Counted from the first letter of the stretch, positions 22,571-36,763 are shown. The stretch: DNA of 64,000 nt from Neodontobutis hainanensis (GCA_024349245.1 JALDNG010000020.1:7729501-7793500), one strand, 5' to 3'. Program-made: numbers and translations. Notes: a model not told the origin generated them from the sequence alone.

Positions 22571-25088
22571 CTCACACACACTCTCACACTCACACACACT
22601 CTCTCTCTCACAAACACACACACACACACACACATTATACACATGGACAATAATGTTTGTGGCACTTGGGCTGGCTTACCACTTGCTTCATTCCGGGAGA
22701 GATGCACTCAGCTTTATTACAGCCCACCCTGCTGCTGCTCCTCGACCTATCCACCATAAAAAGTCTTCTGTCAGCTGTATTATAAGCCTACCTCCTCTCT
22801 GATTCTGCCACTCTCATAAAGCATACAGTCAGGTGGACGGTAGGTTGCAAGGACGTGACTGCAAATAATCACTGACACTTTTACAAGAGCTCCTCTTTTC
22901 TGCTTGCTATCTGACTGCTTCTTAGTCAGCTGCTGTGTCATACAAAACAGCATACACACTCAGCTCTCTCTAATATACCCTTCTAATTTTACTTTTAACT
23001 TCACCTCTTTTAAAGCCCAGCAATTATGTCTGCACTACCACTGTACTAAGCCTTTGGTGCAATGGGTGCTCTTTGTCTGCTCCCAAGATGTAGAAATGTG
23101 CAATAATGTAAAATGTGCCCACAAAGTCGACTGTTGTTGCTGAATCCCGAGCTAATTTTAACCTACTCTGCAGTTTTCACCCACTCTATCATCCCTTAGC
23201 TCACATCCACTAATGCAGAGAGCTGGAGTATATGCAGTAATATTTCAGCTGATACAGACCAAGGGGTGTAGATACAATGAAGACCCACATAAATGGTACT
23301 GAGGCTATAGGAAGCAAGAGCTGTAAATGCCTATAGGCTTTAATGAAATGCCATTTGAAAATATAGTAATGCTGGGCTGAAAGGATGATCCACTGAAATC
23401 TGAAATGCAAGTGGCACTTTAATGGTCCTATTGATTCACTTCCTCACCCTTCTCTCGCTCTCAATGCAGAGAGAAACAGGAAAGATAAGCAAAAACTGTG
23501 AGCCGCTTGGAGTGCATTGCACAGCTTGTGAAGCCCAAAGTAACATCATGTTCCTATGGAAACACATTCAGTGTGGAGTAGAGTGCTCGCTGCAGGATAA
23601 ATGAAGCAGAGGCTAATTTGCCATTTCAGTACTGTTCCTCTGCTAGGCTTGATAATAACTGGATGGGATAATTCCAGCTAGCCATGCCTCCCAGTGAGGA
23701 TGTGTTACTGTCACATTTGACTGCAAAGGATTTCAGCAAAACTACCCTATTAACGACAAATGAGAGCAGTCATGCCGCACGCTCAGTTTACTTGAATCCC
23801 AGTGTGCAGAATGTGTGTAAGGCACTGTATGCTCATTAATCAGTGAAGGGTGCTCCAACCCTAGAGACACACATGTTTTACATAACTACACATGCTCATC
23901 AACACAAACACACACAGGCCTTGCATTATATTACACACACACCGTAAATGAACGCTTTGAAGCGTTCATGCTCTGCCTCCTACTCACATTCATACATAGA
24001 CATTGCTCACAGCTGGTACATATGTGCAACAAGAGGCCCAGGGAATAGGATGCTGCAATATATTAATTTAGTGACATCTGTGGACATAAACTTTAAAACT
24101 TTAATTATAAATTTTGAACATATTAACCATAAACTTTATAGATCTAAGAATTACTAGAAGGATAATTACAGAATATATAACTCACTAATCGCTGAGGGTT
24201 AAAATTTTTATTTGTTGATAAGTCCTACATGGTAACGGCATACTATTGAGACAGACATCTCGCCTGTGTTTACCTGAGCCAGAGGTCAGTGGGAACATTA
24301 TAATGACCTGTATGTGAGAGAGAACATTAATCTGAAAAAGCTGCCTAAATCTGTTGACACATTCTGTTGAGGTTCATTTGACTTAGTAACAAAAAGCTTA
24401 ACCAAGGTTATCGTTAGCGTAAGGCTTTCATTTTTTTCAAAGGAACACAATGAAAAACATTGTCATCAGGTCTTCACATATGCATTTGTTGGAAACTAAC
24501 TAACAAAAACTACATATTAAAGTCAGTGAAAAGTTACTTTTATAAAGCAAGATGTTTGTCTTGAATTTAACTGCAGTGAAAGGTAAAACACAAACAATGG
24601 GAGCATAGATGTGTGTTGGTATAGGCAGGCTCACCCACTGCTGGATAGGCTCTCTGTCAAGGTAAATAAAGATTTAGTCTGAACAATGCTGTCTGGTACT
24701 TTTTTATACAGTATAATTCTATACTGAATTCAATAATCTATTATTGTCTATTATTTTTCTCAAAGTACTGTAAGAAAAATATTAAATTACCATAAATTCC
24801 ATGGATCCTTTGTCTCTCAGGATTCTTTATCAAAAGTCTTTTTTTTTTCTTTTCTTTTCTTTTTTTTTGTTCCTACTGTATCTATTGTTTGATTGCTCGC
24901 CCTTTTCAATTAAATCAAACAGATGATGTTGGAGAAGAAAATAAACGACAGGAGAACCAAATGTTAATTACAGATTCACATTAAAAAGCATACAGGCTAG
25001 TGGATGCTGTTATTAGGCTACTAGTAAATAGCCCACCCCACCTGCAGTGTGCAGAGCTTCAACCTGGAGAAAGTAGATTGTATCTCAC
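20935..25088. other. tmem91 5' flank or first intron
   Basis: No coding exon found. It contains the long (CA)n tract (separate entry) and otherwise AT-rich unique sequence. If the GC-rich block at 25089-25460 is the first exon of tmem91, this whole stretch is its first intron. Confidence 0.4.
22327..22634 (+). repeat. Long interrupted (CA)n microsatellite
   Basis: About 300 bp of CA dinucleotides broken by repeated CTCTCACA and CTACTCACA interruptions. The 165-codon plus-strand frame across it (alternating His-Thr) and its Cys-Val complement are artefacts of the repeat. Confidence 0.97.
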
Positions 25089-25460
25089 CTCAGCCTCTCA
25101 GCTGCTCGTCCTGTCCTGTCCGGTTACTTCGGGATGAGTCCACTGCATAGTGTCCCGGGTCTAAGCACACACCACACACACTACCAACGGTACTCCACGC
25201 CTAGCTGTTGCCAGTGTGAGGGAATGAAGGTGAGGTGTGCCTTATGATTGCACACAGCTCGTATCAGGGTAAAGTCAACAGCTAAATACTCGTAGTTTGA
25301 CCTGTCCTCTGTGAATGAAAAATCACCCTCCCCACTGTGTAAATAGGGCTTTATTAATCCTCGCTCGAGATTGCGTTCATCTCTCACGCGTCAACTTTTC
25401 GTGTGAGTGGCTGCCGCAGACTTCTTCTCTCCTCCGCATCCTCTGTGCCTCTGCTCTGCC
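25089..25460 (-). promoter_or_regulatory. Putative non-coding first exon and promoter of tmem91
   Basis: This block is noticeably richer in G+C and CpG than its surroundings. On the minus strand it ends in a good donor (GGCTGAG followed by GTGAGAT at 25089/25088). It has the right orientation to splice to the tmem91 coding exon starting near 20.93 kb. The boundaries at the 5' side are guessed. It could instead belong to an unrelated non-coding transcript. Confidence 0.35.
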
Positions 25461-28400
25461 TTGCCTCAGGTCTACTGCTGACCACTGAGAGACCACTGGG
25501 TCCTAAAGCCTGCTCTACTCCATAGGACATGGAGCTAATGACAGATCAGTCAGAGTAATAGAACCTTACTTTGCACGTGCTCAGCAGGGTCCGCTGAATC
25601 TTAATGCAATTCAGATTTGATTAAGGTCTCCTTATTCAAATGCCTTTAGTTTAAACCAGAAAAAAACATTAAGTAAATTATAACCTTCAAATTGTTCAAC
25701 GTAATATGCCTATTTATATATTATATAATATTTAGTTTTGTTACAGTACAGAGTTGTTGTCTAATGCTGTTTTTTTTAATTAAAAGTACATTCCTGAATT
25801 GACAGCTAGACATTTAACAGAGCTCATAATTACATGTAATTCATGCACTTTTCCCTAAAAAAATGCAGGAGCCCAAACCTAGGCTCCTCATTAGAGAATA
25901 AATGTGAAAACACAGAGGCAGTGCATTTAGTCTTTTCTTACTTTTAAAGAGGATTATGAGTCAGTGCTGGATTTTTGGTTGGAATTAAGACTATGGGTTA
26001 AGATGCATCAGGGATGTTAAATGTTAGCAGCACAGACCTCTGTGACAGCTTTAAGATTCTAGACAGGTCACATTTGCAATATCCTGTGACTGGTGCAAGG
26101 TGCAAGTGAAAGAGGAAAATCTACTGCTGCTGATGTTGCATGAGGTAAATAAAAATAGACAAGCAGATAGAAGAAAACACAAAAGTGGTGCAGAGCAAGG
26201 GGTGGTGTTGCAAAGATGAGTTGCCCCTGGCCAGGATGACTTCACTTTGTATCAAGCCCTTTATGTCCTGTTCACCCTCTGACCCACTTTAGCTGCATGC
26301 ACCAGTCCACATGAAGATCCAGTCAGAATAGACTTAAGATGCACAAACAACAGTCCCTACCTCAGTCACATGCTCATTTCAGGGAACGTCACCAGGATCA
26401 GCCATCGCTGGACACCAGCAATCAATGAAATCCACAGGGCTTAGGCTGAGTATTTAATGAGGAGCACTGCCCTGGGCCAGAGCCTCCCTCCCCCAGAAAC
26501 GGTTTAACCTTTTGGCTGTTTTTTGTTTTTGTTGTTGTTTGCTTCTTTTCAGCAGCCAGTGCAGCAGCAAAGCTCCTATCTAGTGCTCCATTTGTCTTTT
26601 ACTGTCACAGTGACACACAGCCTCTCAGTCCATCATGAAGATGGGATCAATACATGCTCTTTAGTCCAAGCACATCCTCACATCACTTCATTTTCTCTAC
26701 TTTTCTATCTTTTCGTTACTCTTTTTGTGATGCTTTGGGTCTCTCTCTCATCTCATTCTCTGTGTCCCTTTTTATTTATTGGCAGAGGCCTGCGGAGTAA
26801 AGGACAGGGAAGGAGATTGTAGGATTGATTTGGTGTGGGTGTGGGGGGCAGTGGAGATGAGGGCACTAATGATATTGCATTGGGTAGAACCCATGTAACA
26901 CTTTGTTCATGTCAGACCAGCATCGATTCAGCACACATTATTGTTTACCACAAACCTGAGTGGGAGGATTCTTTTAAAATGCCTTTCCCTCTGCATTAAA
27001 TGGGATTAGCATATTCTATTAGTTATACCATGAGTCTAAATAAACACACACACTCACACAGTAGAGATGCAAAGAGGATAATCCTGTAAACACAACACAA
27101 AAAGGATGATGATTTGGTGTTCATCCATTCACAATTATTGTAAAATTACAGAAACAAATAAATAATTGTGGCAATAAATAGATGGGTCTTGTTGTGATCA
27201 CTTCAGACTCAATGTTGTACATAATTGTTAAAGAAAAAAATCTCTATTTATGTGTATGCATACTGTGTTAATGTGAATGCACCATTATGGTTCCAGGAAT
27301 GTACTTTTGAGACTTTTAGCCTACAATGTTTTTCAAAGATGGGTTTGTCCAAGTTGATTGAAGAGAAATGAGGTAAAGGTACAGACAAAGGGAACAGCAA
27401 AAAGGCAAGGACCACCTTGAAGAAAGACAACAAATGAACACATGATCACCAGCAGGCTGGTGTTAACATTATCAATGATATGAGAAATGCAGGCATTGGG
27501 TTTCTTTCCCTTTAGGATAACTGTGGCAGCATTACAAAAGGCCAAATCAGCAGTCTGTAGAGTGTAGTATTAGCAAAAAGCCTGAGGTGCTAAGTACCTC
27601 AGCAGGGAGAACACAGCTAATCCAATACAAAGCAAATAGGCAAACTAAACCATGCTAAAACATCATTATTGCTGTTGTGTGGCTGTTTATTTTAGATGCT
27701 ACACACGAGTTATGCTTACTCCCATGAGACGTTCTGTTGTTGTTATTATTGTGGAAAATCCATTGCATTGTCCTCACACAGGGGGTCACAAGGGATATTG
27801 TTTGTGTGCCAAGCATTTTGGACCAAATGCAAATGCATCTCAATCTCTTGTCTGCAGTGAGCTGATGCAGGCTGATTTCAGTGTGTGCTGTGCAGAAACA
27901 TAACAGAGAAAAGACCAGAGAGACCGCTATAGAGAGGCTCTAGAAGAGGGGGAAAGAGGATCACCAGTCATTTTTTAGTCTTTGCATATTCTCCACTCTT
28001 TGCTTCATGGGGCCTTAATTATTTTTCTTACACAAAGAAAGAACTGGCAAGGGATACGAGCACAGTAGAAATGGAGAAAGCACAACGTGAGATTTGCAAA
28101 CACGCCCACACATGAACATGGCCTGGGCATCTGAATATACACACACACAATAGTTTGAAAATCAAACAGTGGCTCATGCAGAGATCACGAGTTTCTAAGA
28201 AAAGCATCAATAATACAGTTGGCTTGTCTATATTTGGAGAGATGCTGTTGCTGAATTAACAGGGGACAGACACCTATAAGAAGAGGTAACCGAGCAGGGA
28301 TGGATACCAGGAGAATCATTGCATAGTGTTTTTTCACATCACAAACTGAAAATACACACACTTGATAATAAGTATACACAATAATTAGTACAAGTTACAC

Positions 28401-31400
28401 ATAAGTAAATTCTGAATTTCATATTTATAATACTCATTATTTATAAACACAAATATAAATGCTTTTATCTTAATTATTAAGTTTACCTGTAATGTGTGTT
28501 TTTATTATTAGTAGTAATATAGTAAGTGTACATTACATTAATCTTTCTAAACAGCGTATGTTAGCAGCAAAAGATCACTCCTCTCTCTGTCCTGAAAATA
28601 TTTCCTATTTGTGACACGCCGACAGTAAATATTAAAATAAAAGCTTAAGTGGCCATTTAAAGCTTGAGACACTGAAATGTTAGGAAAGAAAAGCCTGACT
28701 TTAGTCGTCATGTGTGTTGAGCGGATGAGAGCTGCTGGACAGGACAAGGGTCTCTGGCTTTTTAGCGATTCAAGTGATTAATACCCCTTTCACCGAGGCG
28801 GGATGGGCTGGTGGATACGTGGGTAATAGAGTCTGATTAGGAAGAATTGCTGTTCTGGCAGTCAGTCAGTAAACGCAGCTGAGAACACACATAGAGAGGA
28901 GTTAGTGCATGCAAAGATTAGATCTAGATCAGCACTACATGGAATGCTTTGTGGGAGCTTTCCAATCATACTTCCATTATTTTCCCACAAATCTCATGCC
29001 ATTTATCTATTGTAAATGTTTAAGAAAGTACAGTTTGCAGTATGAATCCATCCATAATACTTTGTAAGGCTTGCATAACAACCCACTCTATGCCCAGTTG
29101 TATTCCTCTTTTCTACAAATATACAAAAGTCAGATCATATACAGAATGTGTATCTGAAGTTGTCCTTTTATGTCTCTCTTTTTCCGATTTACCATGCAGC
29201 AAAATTCAATTAAACAAGGCAAAGCAAAACAGACACAGCAAAGACAACTCATGACCCCATGGCAAAATGTCTCCCAGGATACGCTGCATTTTACAGTTGG
29301 ATGGCACTGAAGTTAAAATGATGTGAATGCTGAAGGTTTATATGTTGGTCTACCCCAAAGCCATTTTGACCATTTAAAAACATTTATATGCCCTTTCTTT
29401 TCTTTTTGGACTTTTTTTACTTGCCACAAAGTACTATTCTTTTACATTGTCTGTTTTGGACATACAAAGCACAGTGGTAACCTTTCACTTAATCTGGCAA
29501 CAAACCAACTCGGATTTACGTAAAAGTGTAAATGTGGCGAAAGAACAAAGATGACGAGAGATGACAACAGCACAGTAAGAGTGTAAGTGAAATGTTTTCT
29601 TATGTGACAAACTGAGGGCATTTTACCAGCTTTATTTGTCAGGTTGAAGGTCATAAGACACCTGAGAAACGTAATGCCTGTGAAACGGAACTCTTCTGTT
29701 ATGAAGCAGGCTTAAAGAGCAGGAAAACATGGCAGGGTTTAAGGCAGCTTGGCCCTACTCTGCGCTGACAAACTTGTTGTCTGGAAAGCCTGAATGATTT
29801 ATTAAAGTGAGGAGTGGCAAAGTGGAGGGCAGCCAGGCGAGCTCTGATTAACTAGGCGAGTGAGCAAGGACAAGCACTCCTCTATTATTCATTACTCCAC
29901 AAGAACAGAGAGGGAGTCTGGACACAAATGCAAGCAGAGAAAAGGAAATATGCAGAGCAAGGGAATTGGAATCGTTTTCTTATTTTTGACTGTAGAGTTT
30001 AGTTTTACCCTTCAAACTGAAGGGGCAGAAGTTTCAGAGGGCTGAAACAAGGCCTGACTAACACAAAAGCAGACTGAGGTTGAGTACAAACATTTACAGC
30101 AACAAGGTATAACTGGACAGACCTTTACATGTGCATAAACCATAACAGAATTTAAAGTATTTTTGCATCTATTGTGAAATACCTGTATATTGGAGTACAT
30201 ATTTTAAACATTTTAGATGATCTTCTATTCCTCAGGCCTGTGTCCATTTACACTATTTTCTTTTCACTGAATTTCTCATGCCGCAGTGTGTCAGCCTCCC
30301 TAGAGCAAGCCTCTCTGCCTTTTCCACTTTGTGCCATCTCCGTTTAGTGCCCTTACATGTTGATTTGACCTGATTTGGCTGCCCTATTGTGTCAAGTGGG
30401 TTTGTCAGACAGAGACAGTCCAAAAGGCAGGATGAGATAGTGGTCAGCACAAATGTCGCAGCAAGCAGCAGAGAGGGAAATAAAAGTGTTGCAAGTCGGC
30501 AGACTAGCCTAGTCACTGTAGCCCAGCTCTATCCTGAACCAGCTTGCTGCAGAGCACATCAATAACAGCTCATTCGGCTCTATCTTGGATATAATGGGCT
30601 TTCAATGAGCCATCAAATGAGTTCTGCTTGAACAGGCGCGTTGTTTAGCACAAACTCCTTCACTACTGAAAATACAATTAATGCATGTATGGGACTGTCA
30701 AAAAGCAAAAAGAGAAAATAAGTGAATGAATGAATGAAAGTTTATGCCAGTGCAATAGTAAAGACCACAAGATGCAACATAATTTAGAACAGTAATTTAG
30801 ACTCTACATTTATATCTAAATGTGGGGTGAATATTGCTACAAACTATACTTTGACTCTCTCTCATCACTATACATCCAACTTACATCTTGGAAATGAGTG
30901 AGAAGTAAAATTACAACAAATATTAAAATACAGTTTGGTAAGAGTTTGTCCATGAAAGCTTACATATTTTTCAAAAGCATAGAAACTTCTAAGAGACTAA
31001 AACACAGATCTACAAACATAATAGACACTTCAATAATATCACGTGAATTATTCACCAAAAAAAACAAAAAAAAAAACAAAAAACAGACAAAACACGAGTC
31101 CTCCACAGTCAGAGTCCTCAATGCATTAACTGATGATGTCTTTGATGTCATCTTCAGCACATTTTTATAATCTACAAAAACAGCAAAAAATAGCAGTGCG
31201 CTTCAAACAATGTTGACACTAATCTTCCTGTGGGATTGTGATGAAGAATACATGCGTTGGTGTGTTCCTAATTCCAGTGGGGTAGAGATAGTCAACACAT
31301 CAAAAGGCTAGAGCCTGACTTAATTAAAAAAATATTAATTATGAGTCTAGTTTTTTAAGTAATTACACGTGTGCATCATAGTGCAGCTTAACTGATTCAT

Positions 31401-32100
31401 TAAAAATCAGAGCAAACACTGGCGTTCTGAAGGGGAGAGAAATCCAAATGAATAAATGGACATTAAAAGAAACAAAGCACTATGGAAATTTAATAGAAGA
31501 TATAATATACAGAGCAGTCATTCTGCACAAAGCAGTATTTGAAGCTTGATGTCTTTTTGTAGAAAACTGCAAGGGTTAATCCCATAGATAGTATATACTA
31601 ATCCTTGACTCTACAGTGCCATCTATTGGTCAGTAAATATTTTTTTACTGTGAGATTAAGGTGCTTAATTTACAGGTGCAGTGTGTAGGATGGGTGCATC
31701 TCGAGAAAGGACATAAGACCTGCAGTGTCTCTTAAACATAGGAATAGAGGGTCCATTGTAAATACTTGTTGGGACAACACCATCTTAATATTGTTATATG
31801 TAATTATGTACAACTGTGAATGATTATTACATTTCACAGCATTTAACAGTTGTAAAAGTTGCTCTAAATCCTGCAAACAGCACCTGAAATACAGAACATA
31901 CAAACAGAAAACCATCACTTCCACTCCTGGTATAATACAAACATCCACACAATGATTAACAAACATTAGACACCGAAATACTTCCTTTGTTCAAAGCTTC
32001 AGCGACATCTCTATTAGACAGACTTAAGGTTAGTGTAAGATATCAAAATAACATTTACAACGTCAACACACCAACGAGAAAACATGGAGCTTCTCAGTGA
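25461..32100. other. Gene-poor region between tmem91 and ppp1r13l
   Basis: About 6.6 kb with no exon that I can support on either strand. Open frames here are all under 105 codons, have no recognisable motif, and mostly begin at non-ATG codons or end in low-complexity sequence. I see no large inverted repeats or transposon ends. It may hold distal regulatory elements, which cannot be judged from one sequence. The right part, below 32600, includes the ppp1r13l 3' UTR. Confidence 0.5.
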
Positions 32101-32113
32101 GTGGGCGCTCTTT

Positions 32114-32119
32114 TTTATT
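32114..32119 (-). terminator. Candidate ppp1r13l poly(A) signal
   Basis: TTTATT on the plus strand (AATAAA on the minus) lies about 480 nt beyond the ppp1r13l stop codon. Other hexamers exist farther away, so use of this one is a guess. Confidence 0.35.
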
Positions 32120-32599
32120 AACACATTTTTGACTGCCCCAACAACTGTGTGACTCCTAATATCTAAATTCCCCAAACTACTTATTGTGTTTGTGGAGATT
32201 GGATATTTCTGTATAGTACTTTCTTTTTTTTTTACAATTAAGCTATAAAAAATATATTCCTGTCTGTTGTTTTAGAGCATTGACCTTGTTAAAGCTAGCA
32301 TAAAGCTAGACTAGCCTCAAGATGGAGGACAAAACATCCAGAGCAACTAACTTTGAAAGTAACAAAATTGAGCAAGAAGCATAGAACTTTGCCCAGAGTA
32401 TTGTCAAAAACATAGTTGTAAAGATACTCAAATGTGAAAAATCTAATACAAAACATGCCTCACAGGAGATTTTCATCTCAAATAGAATAATGAAAACTTC
32501 AAGTGTATTTTGCTGACTTATCAAAAATATGTTCATGTCTTGCAACAAGTGTCTCAAGCAGTCATCTTCAACAGTGGGAGATGGATAACCAAGATTTCC

Positions 32600-35500
32600 T
32601 TAGAAAAGAGATTTTGGTCGCACCTTTGGAAATAACTAGAAATAAAAAAAAGAAAGAAACAATATGATGCAATTTCAACTTTCAACACATGATTGTATAA
32701 AAGGTGAAGTGAGGTGGGCTTACCCCAAAATAGTTGTTAGGTACAAAACCCTCTCTGCCACAAAGTGAGGCCCACCACCAGTCAGAGCCCTCAGGTTTTT
32801 GTAGGATAGTGACCATATCTCCTTCCTTGAAGCTCAACTCATCAGCTGCTTGGGCTGGGTAGCTCCAAAGGGCATACAAGACCCCGCTGTTCTCCACACC
32901 CATCGCTTCCTCCACTCCTATAAATGAAAAACACTCACTTGAATACCCAAATTGTCTTGATATATCTGGAGAAAACGAAACCACTTTTGTGATTCTCATA
33001 AATATTTACACTTCTGAAACAAATATAAGCAAATTTGAGGTGTAATATATTAGACTGACTCAAAGCCTACACTGAAGTAATGTAAAATGATAACATCCAT
33101 TCTTTTGTCCGTAGCAAACATTCACACTGTCCTAGAGGTAGTGCAATAGATTTGACTGTGTTAATAGTAAACATGTTCAGACACGTAGGAGAAGAAACTG
33201 TCAGTCAGTGAGTCACTCAATCATGAATTACATTTTGTTTGATACTTATTGCTTAATTATTGTGTGTTCTTGGTTGACCTCACCTCTTAGAAAGTTTTCA
33301 CACTCCTCAAAGCCAACAGCATATGGATCACACTTTTGGGAAGCAGTAGCACTGTCACTTTCAGTAACGGCCATGACAGCTGCTCCATTTCTTACCAAAA
33401 ACTCACACAAAGACCGATCATTACAAGAGGCTGCACAATGCAGTGGAGTCCTACAAGACAACAAACCAAGATTATGCAAAAAGTTAAATGGCACACTATT
33501 GTGCAAAACTACTTCTTAGAATATTTAAAGATCATTGAAGTAAAACTGCAGCAAATATATACCAGCCATGGCTGTCTGGTGCACTGACATTGGCTCCAAT
33601 TTGGACCAAGAAGTCCACAACATTGTAATGGCCTCCACAGATTGCATTGTGAAGAGCAGTGATGCCTTCATCATTAGATTGGCTGGGGTCATTCATCTAC
33701 CATAAAACAGGTTTTACATGTAAGATGTTTTTATTAATTACCAACAGTTAGTTTTCTGAAACTGCCTCTCACATATGTTGAGGGACACACCTCCTGCATT
33801 GCCCGCTGCACTGTCTCTAGTTCTCCAACTAAGGCCCCATCCAGTGCTAGCACCAGTGGGCTCAGATGTGCATGCTTCCCAGAAGACTTCCGCTCTCGAC
33901 TGGACTTTCGCAGAATTGAATGATAACTCTGCATAAAAAAAGTAGAGTTGAGCTTTCTATTAAATACTTAAAAACAGCACATATTTAAAAAAAACTGTAG
34001 CACAATGACAACACAGAAACATTGTCTGTTTCTTACTTTGTAGTCCTGGGGACCTGTTGTGGCTGTCTGAGGTGGAGGTGCAGAGACAAGAGGGCCACTG
34101 TCCTCTCCTTCAGAGGAACTGCTGTTGTCACTACCAGCCTCCTCTTTGGAACGGTGTTCCCTTCTGTGAAAAAGCTTGTTAATGAGGTTTTTATACTGGT
34201 TGGGCTGGTATTGAGAGGCTTTCTTCAGAGGGCGAGACTGGTCCATTGAACCACGCCTTTTCAAAGCCCGGGGGATTTCTGCCCGAATGCGCAGGAGCTC
34301 CTCCAAGTTTGGGATCTCCTGCACTTGGGCCTCAGGAGCCACCACTGGCTGCAGCCTGGTTGGGCTGAGGGGGCGTGGTGCAGTCTGAGCCCCCTGATCT
34401 GCAGTGGGCTCTGGCATGGGGAGATTTTCATCAGTCACAGGCATCTGATGAACCAAATCAATGCGCTCCAACTCTGCATCAACATCTGTTGGGTTTAGCA
34501 CTGCCAAGGCAAAGATAACAATGAAATTAAGAGATTATAAGGTAATGAACTCTAAGCTTATGGTTTAATGGCATTGTAATAATAACCTATGCAATACTGC
34601 TATGTCTGAAGTGATTATTTCAGCAAAAAAGAAGCTATTCAGGGTTTACAGTGCACTGGGGAAGTTTACAGATGTAATGTACAAATGTATTACCATCACT
34701 AAAGACAGGTGCCTGTCTGAGCTCAGCGTGCATTTGTTGAGGATAGGTTGAAGGTGGAAAGAAATACTCTCTTGGAATGGGTACAGCAGGTTGATAGGCA
34801 GCCATGTCTGCTTCACCTTCGAGGATATTGGGATGGCGAGCAGCCATTGCACTCCAATGGGGATTCTGCAGACGCATAATGACAGACAAAGGAATGGGCC
34901 GGCGCTGCCGGGGCTGGGTTGATGTAGGTGGAATAGAAATACGGGAGATGATGGGCTGGGGGTGGTAAGCTGAGTAGGATTGTGAGGAACCGTCCGGAGG
35001 GACAGAGATACGAGTGTTACGAGGAAGTGAGCTGTATGATTGTTGGGACTGAAAGCGAGATTCCTAGAGCACAAGGAACAAACAGGCAACCAATTAATCC
35101 AATTACAATGTACTAGAACTGTACTAGACTTATTATTTAAATATCTCCTGTCTAGGAAAAAGTAAATGAATCAGTAAGCAGCAAGGAGATTATTTAGAAA
35201 TGTATTGTCATTTGTCAGTAACAGTGGTGTGATTCCCTTTTTACTTAAATTTACTTTTGCTAGACCCACTTTCTTGGCACTTGGCTGAGATGGACCATCT
35301 AGGTTGGATTCTTTCCAGCCGCTATTTGGCACCAAAGGCCGCAACCACTCAGTTTCTGGAAGATAAGGTTAGCCAAAAGACCACATGAAGTGCAGGAAAA
35401 ACATGAATACTTTTCCCCACTCTAAACTATTCCCAGATTGTTGTAAAATTTTCATTATCATTCAAATGAACTAACTGTCATAGGTCTGTTGAGTTTTCCT

Positions 35501-36745
35501 CTCGTAAGACATGTCCAGATCTGTCTCATTCCACTTGCTAGGAGCCTTTTGCCGTTGCATATGTTCATCTAAATGAATCACATCAAAACATTATGAGAAG
35601 TATAGTAACCCAAACAATACTTATACCCGGGTGCAAATGACCAACCCTTTTATTACAGCTTTGATTAACAACAAAATGCCAAAGCTGTCTGAGAGTTAGA
35701 CAAAATGACTGTCACTTATTAGGTTCCTGGCAATAGTAAAACAAATACTAAGCACTGAGCCCCTGTAGCCCACATACCAGGTTGTCTGAAGTTTCGAGAT
35801 GGTGTGCCGGATATGGGGTAATTAAAACTCAGTGGTGAGGGGCTCCTATCTGGTCGAGGCGATCTGCGCCCCATCTGAGATGTGTCATAAGGGCTCAGCA
35901 GGCTGGAGGAGGAGTAAGTGGGTGAGGATATGGAAGTACGAGGTGACTGAGGGACAGCTGTGGGGATGGGAGAAACGCTTCTCTCCATGTAACTGGCTGA
36001 GACTCGAGGGTTCATGTCATAACTGGTAGGAGAATTTCTCTTCTGGAGTTTAGGAGAGTGCTTGGGGCTCTCCAGCTTGTAAGAGTAGCTGTCGGATCCA
36101 AATCCAGAAAGTGGAGAATGGGACCCCCTCTGCATCTTAGGAGATGGGAGCGAGCCGGTGGAGAAGACGGGTGAAGATGATTGATTTTTACTGCCAGATT
36201 TAACAGAGTCCATGGAACGAACACTTTTTGGGCTATGGTATGAAGGTTTTGTGCTATAGCTGTCACTACTGCTCCCACTTGAGTCTCTGGAAGTGAAAGA
36301 TGTGGGCATGCCTCTGTAGTCTGTAGACCTGGCCTGCAGAGAGAACACAAAATACGCTAAAAAGGGCAAGTGCATTGGGTTGAATTAATTTATTATGTAT
36401 GGGGCTTTTGTAATGACATAGTAGAGCGGTACAAGGAACAACTAATAATAAACCCATGGCAAGAACAAGGGATGTTATATATGTGTATGTTATGTGTGTG
36501 TGAGTACCTGTGATGTTGTATTTTTATTCTCAGATGAGACTTCCTTTAACAGAGAGTTAAATTCTTTGGAAAGTTCATCTGCTGTGGCCAGTGATGCATT
36601 CAGATCATCGTTTATGGATTGGACTGGATATGAACCACAAAGGAAGAGTCAGTTTTTTACCTTAATTGTCTACACAGTCAAAAGGCAATCACATCAACAG
36701 AAACTTACACAGCATGGTGCTGCCAAAGCTTGTCTGCGAGGTCAT
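32600..36745 (-). CDS. ppp1r13l: iASPP (PPP1R13L), inhibitory ASPP protein, 12 coding exons
   Basis: ASPP-family protein that binds p53-family proteins, NF-kB p65 and PP1, and inhibits apoptosis. Coding exons in gene order: 36709-36745, 36508-36623, 35778-36333, 35476-35568, 35255-35355, 34694-35063, 34037-34500, 33791-33928, 33563-33696, 33284-33450, 32724-32917, 32600-32635. The joined frame is 801 aa (human 828). Order: a short N-terminal helix (FQSINDDLNASLATADELSK), a long Ser/Pro-rich region, the iASPP blocks IPLSMIMRLQNPHWSAMA and RPLSPTRLQP, two clear ankyrin repeats (EGITALHNAICGG, TPLHCAASCND), then an SH3 domain (VLYALWSYPAQAADELSFKEGD) ending NYFGLFPKVRPKSLF. LKRRGSMDQ lies in the linker. 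ASPP1/2 are excluded by the iASPP-specific blocks and the NYFGLFP end. The start is in exon 2. A TAG lies upstream in frame in the presumed first exon, with no intervening ATG. Confidence 0.95.
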
Positions 36746-36763
36746 GGTTGCAGGATTCAGCTT

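Noticed and set aside
22305..22802. 165-codon plus-strand frame rich in His and Thr
   Set aside because: It is the translation of the (CA)n microsatellite, with no start context or homology.
34646..35089. 147-codon minus-strand frame
   Set aside because: It is an alternative frame of a ppp1r13l exon. The frame with the iASPP blocks is the real one.
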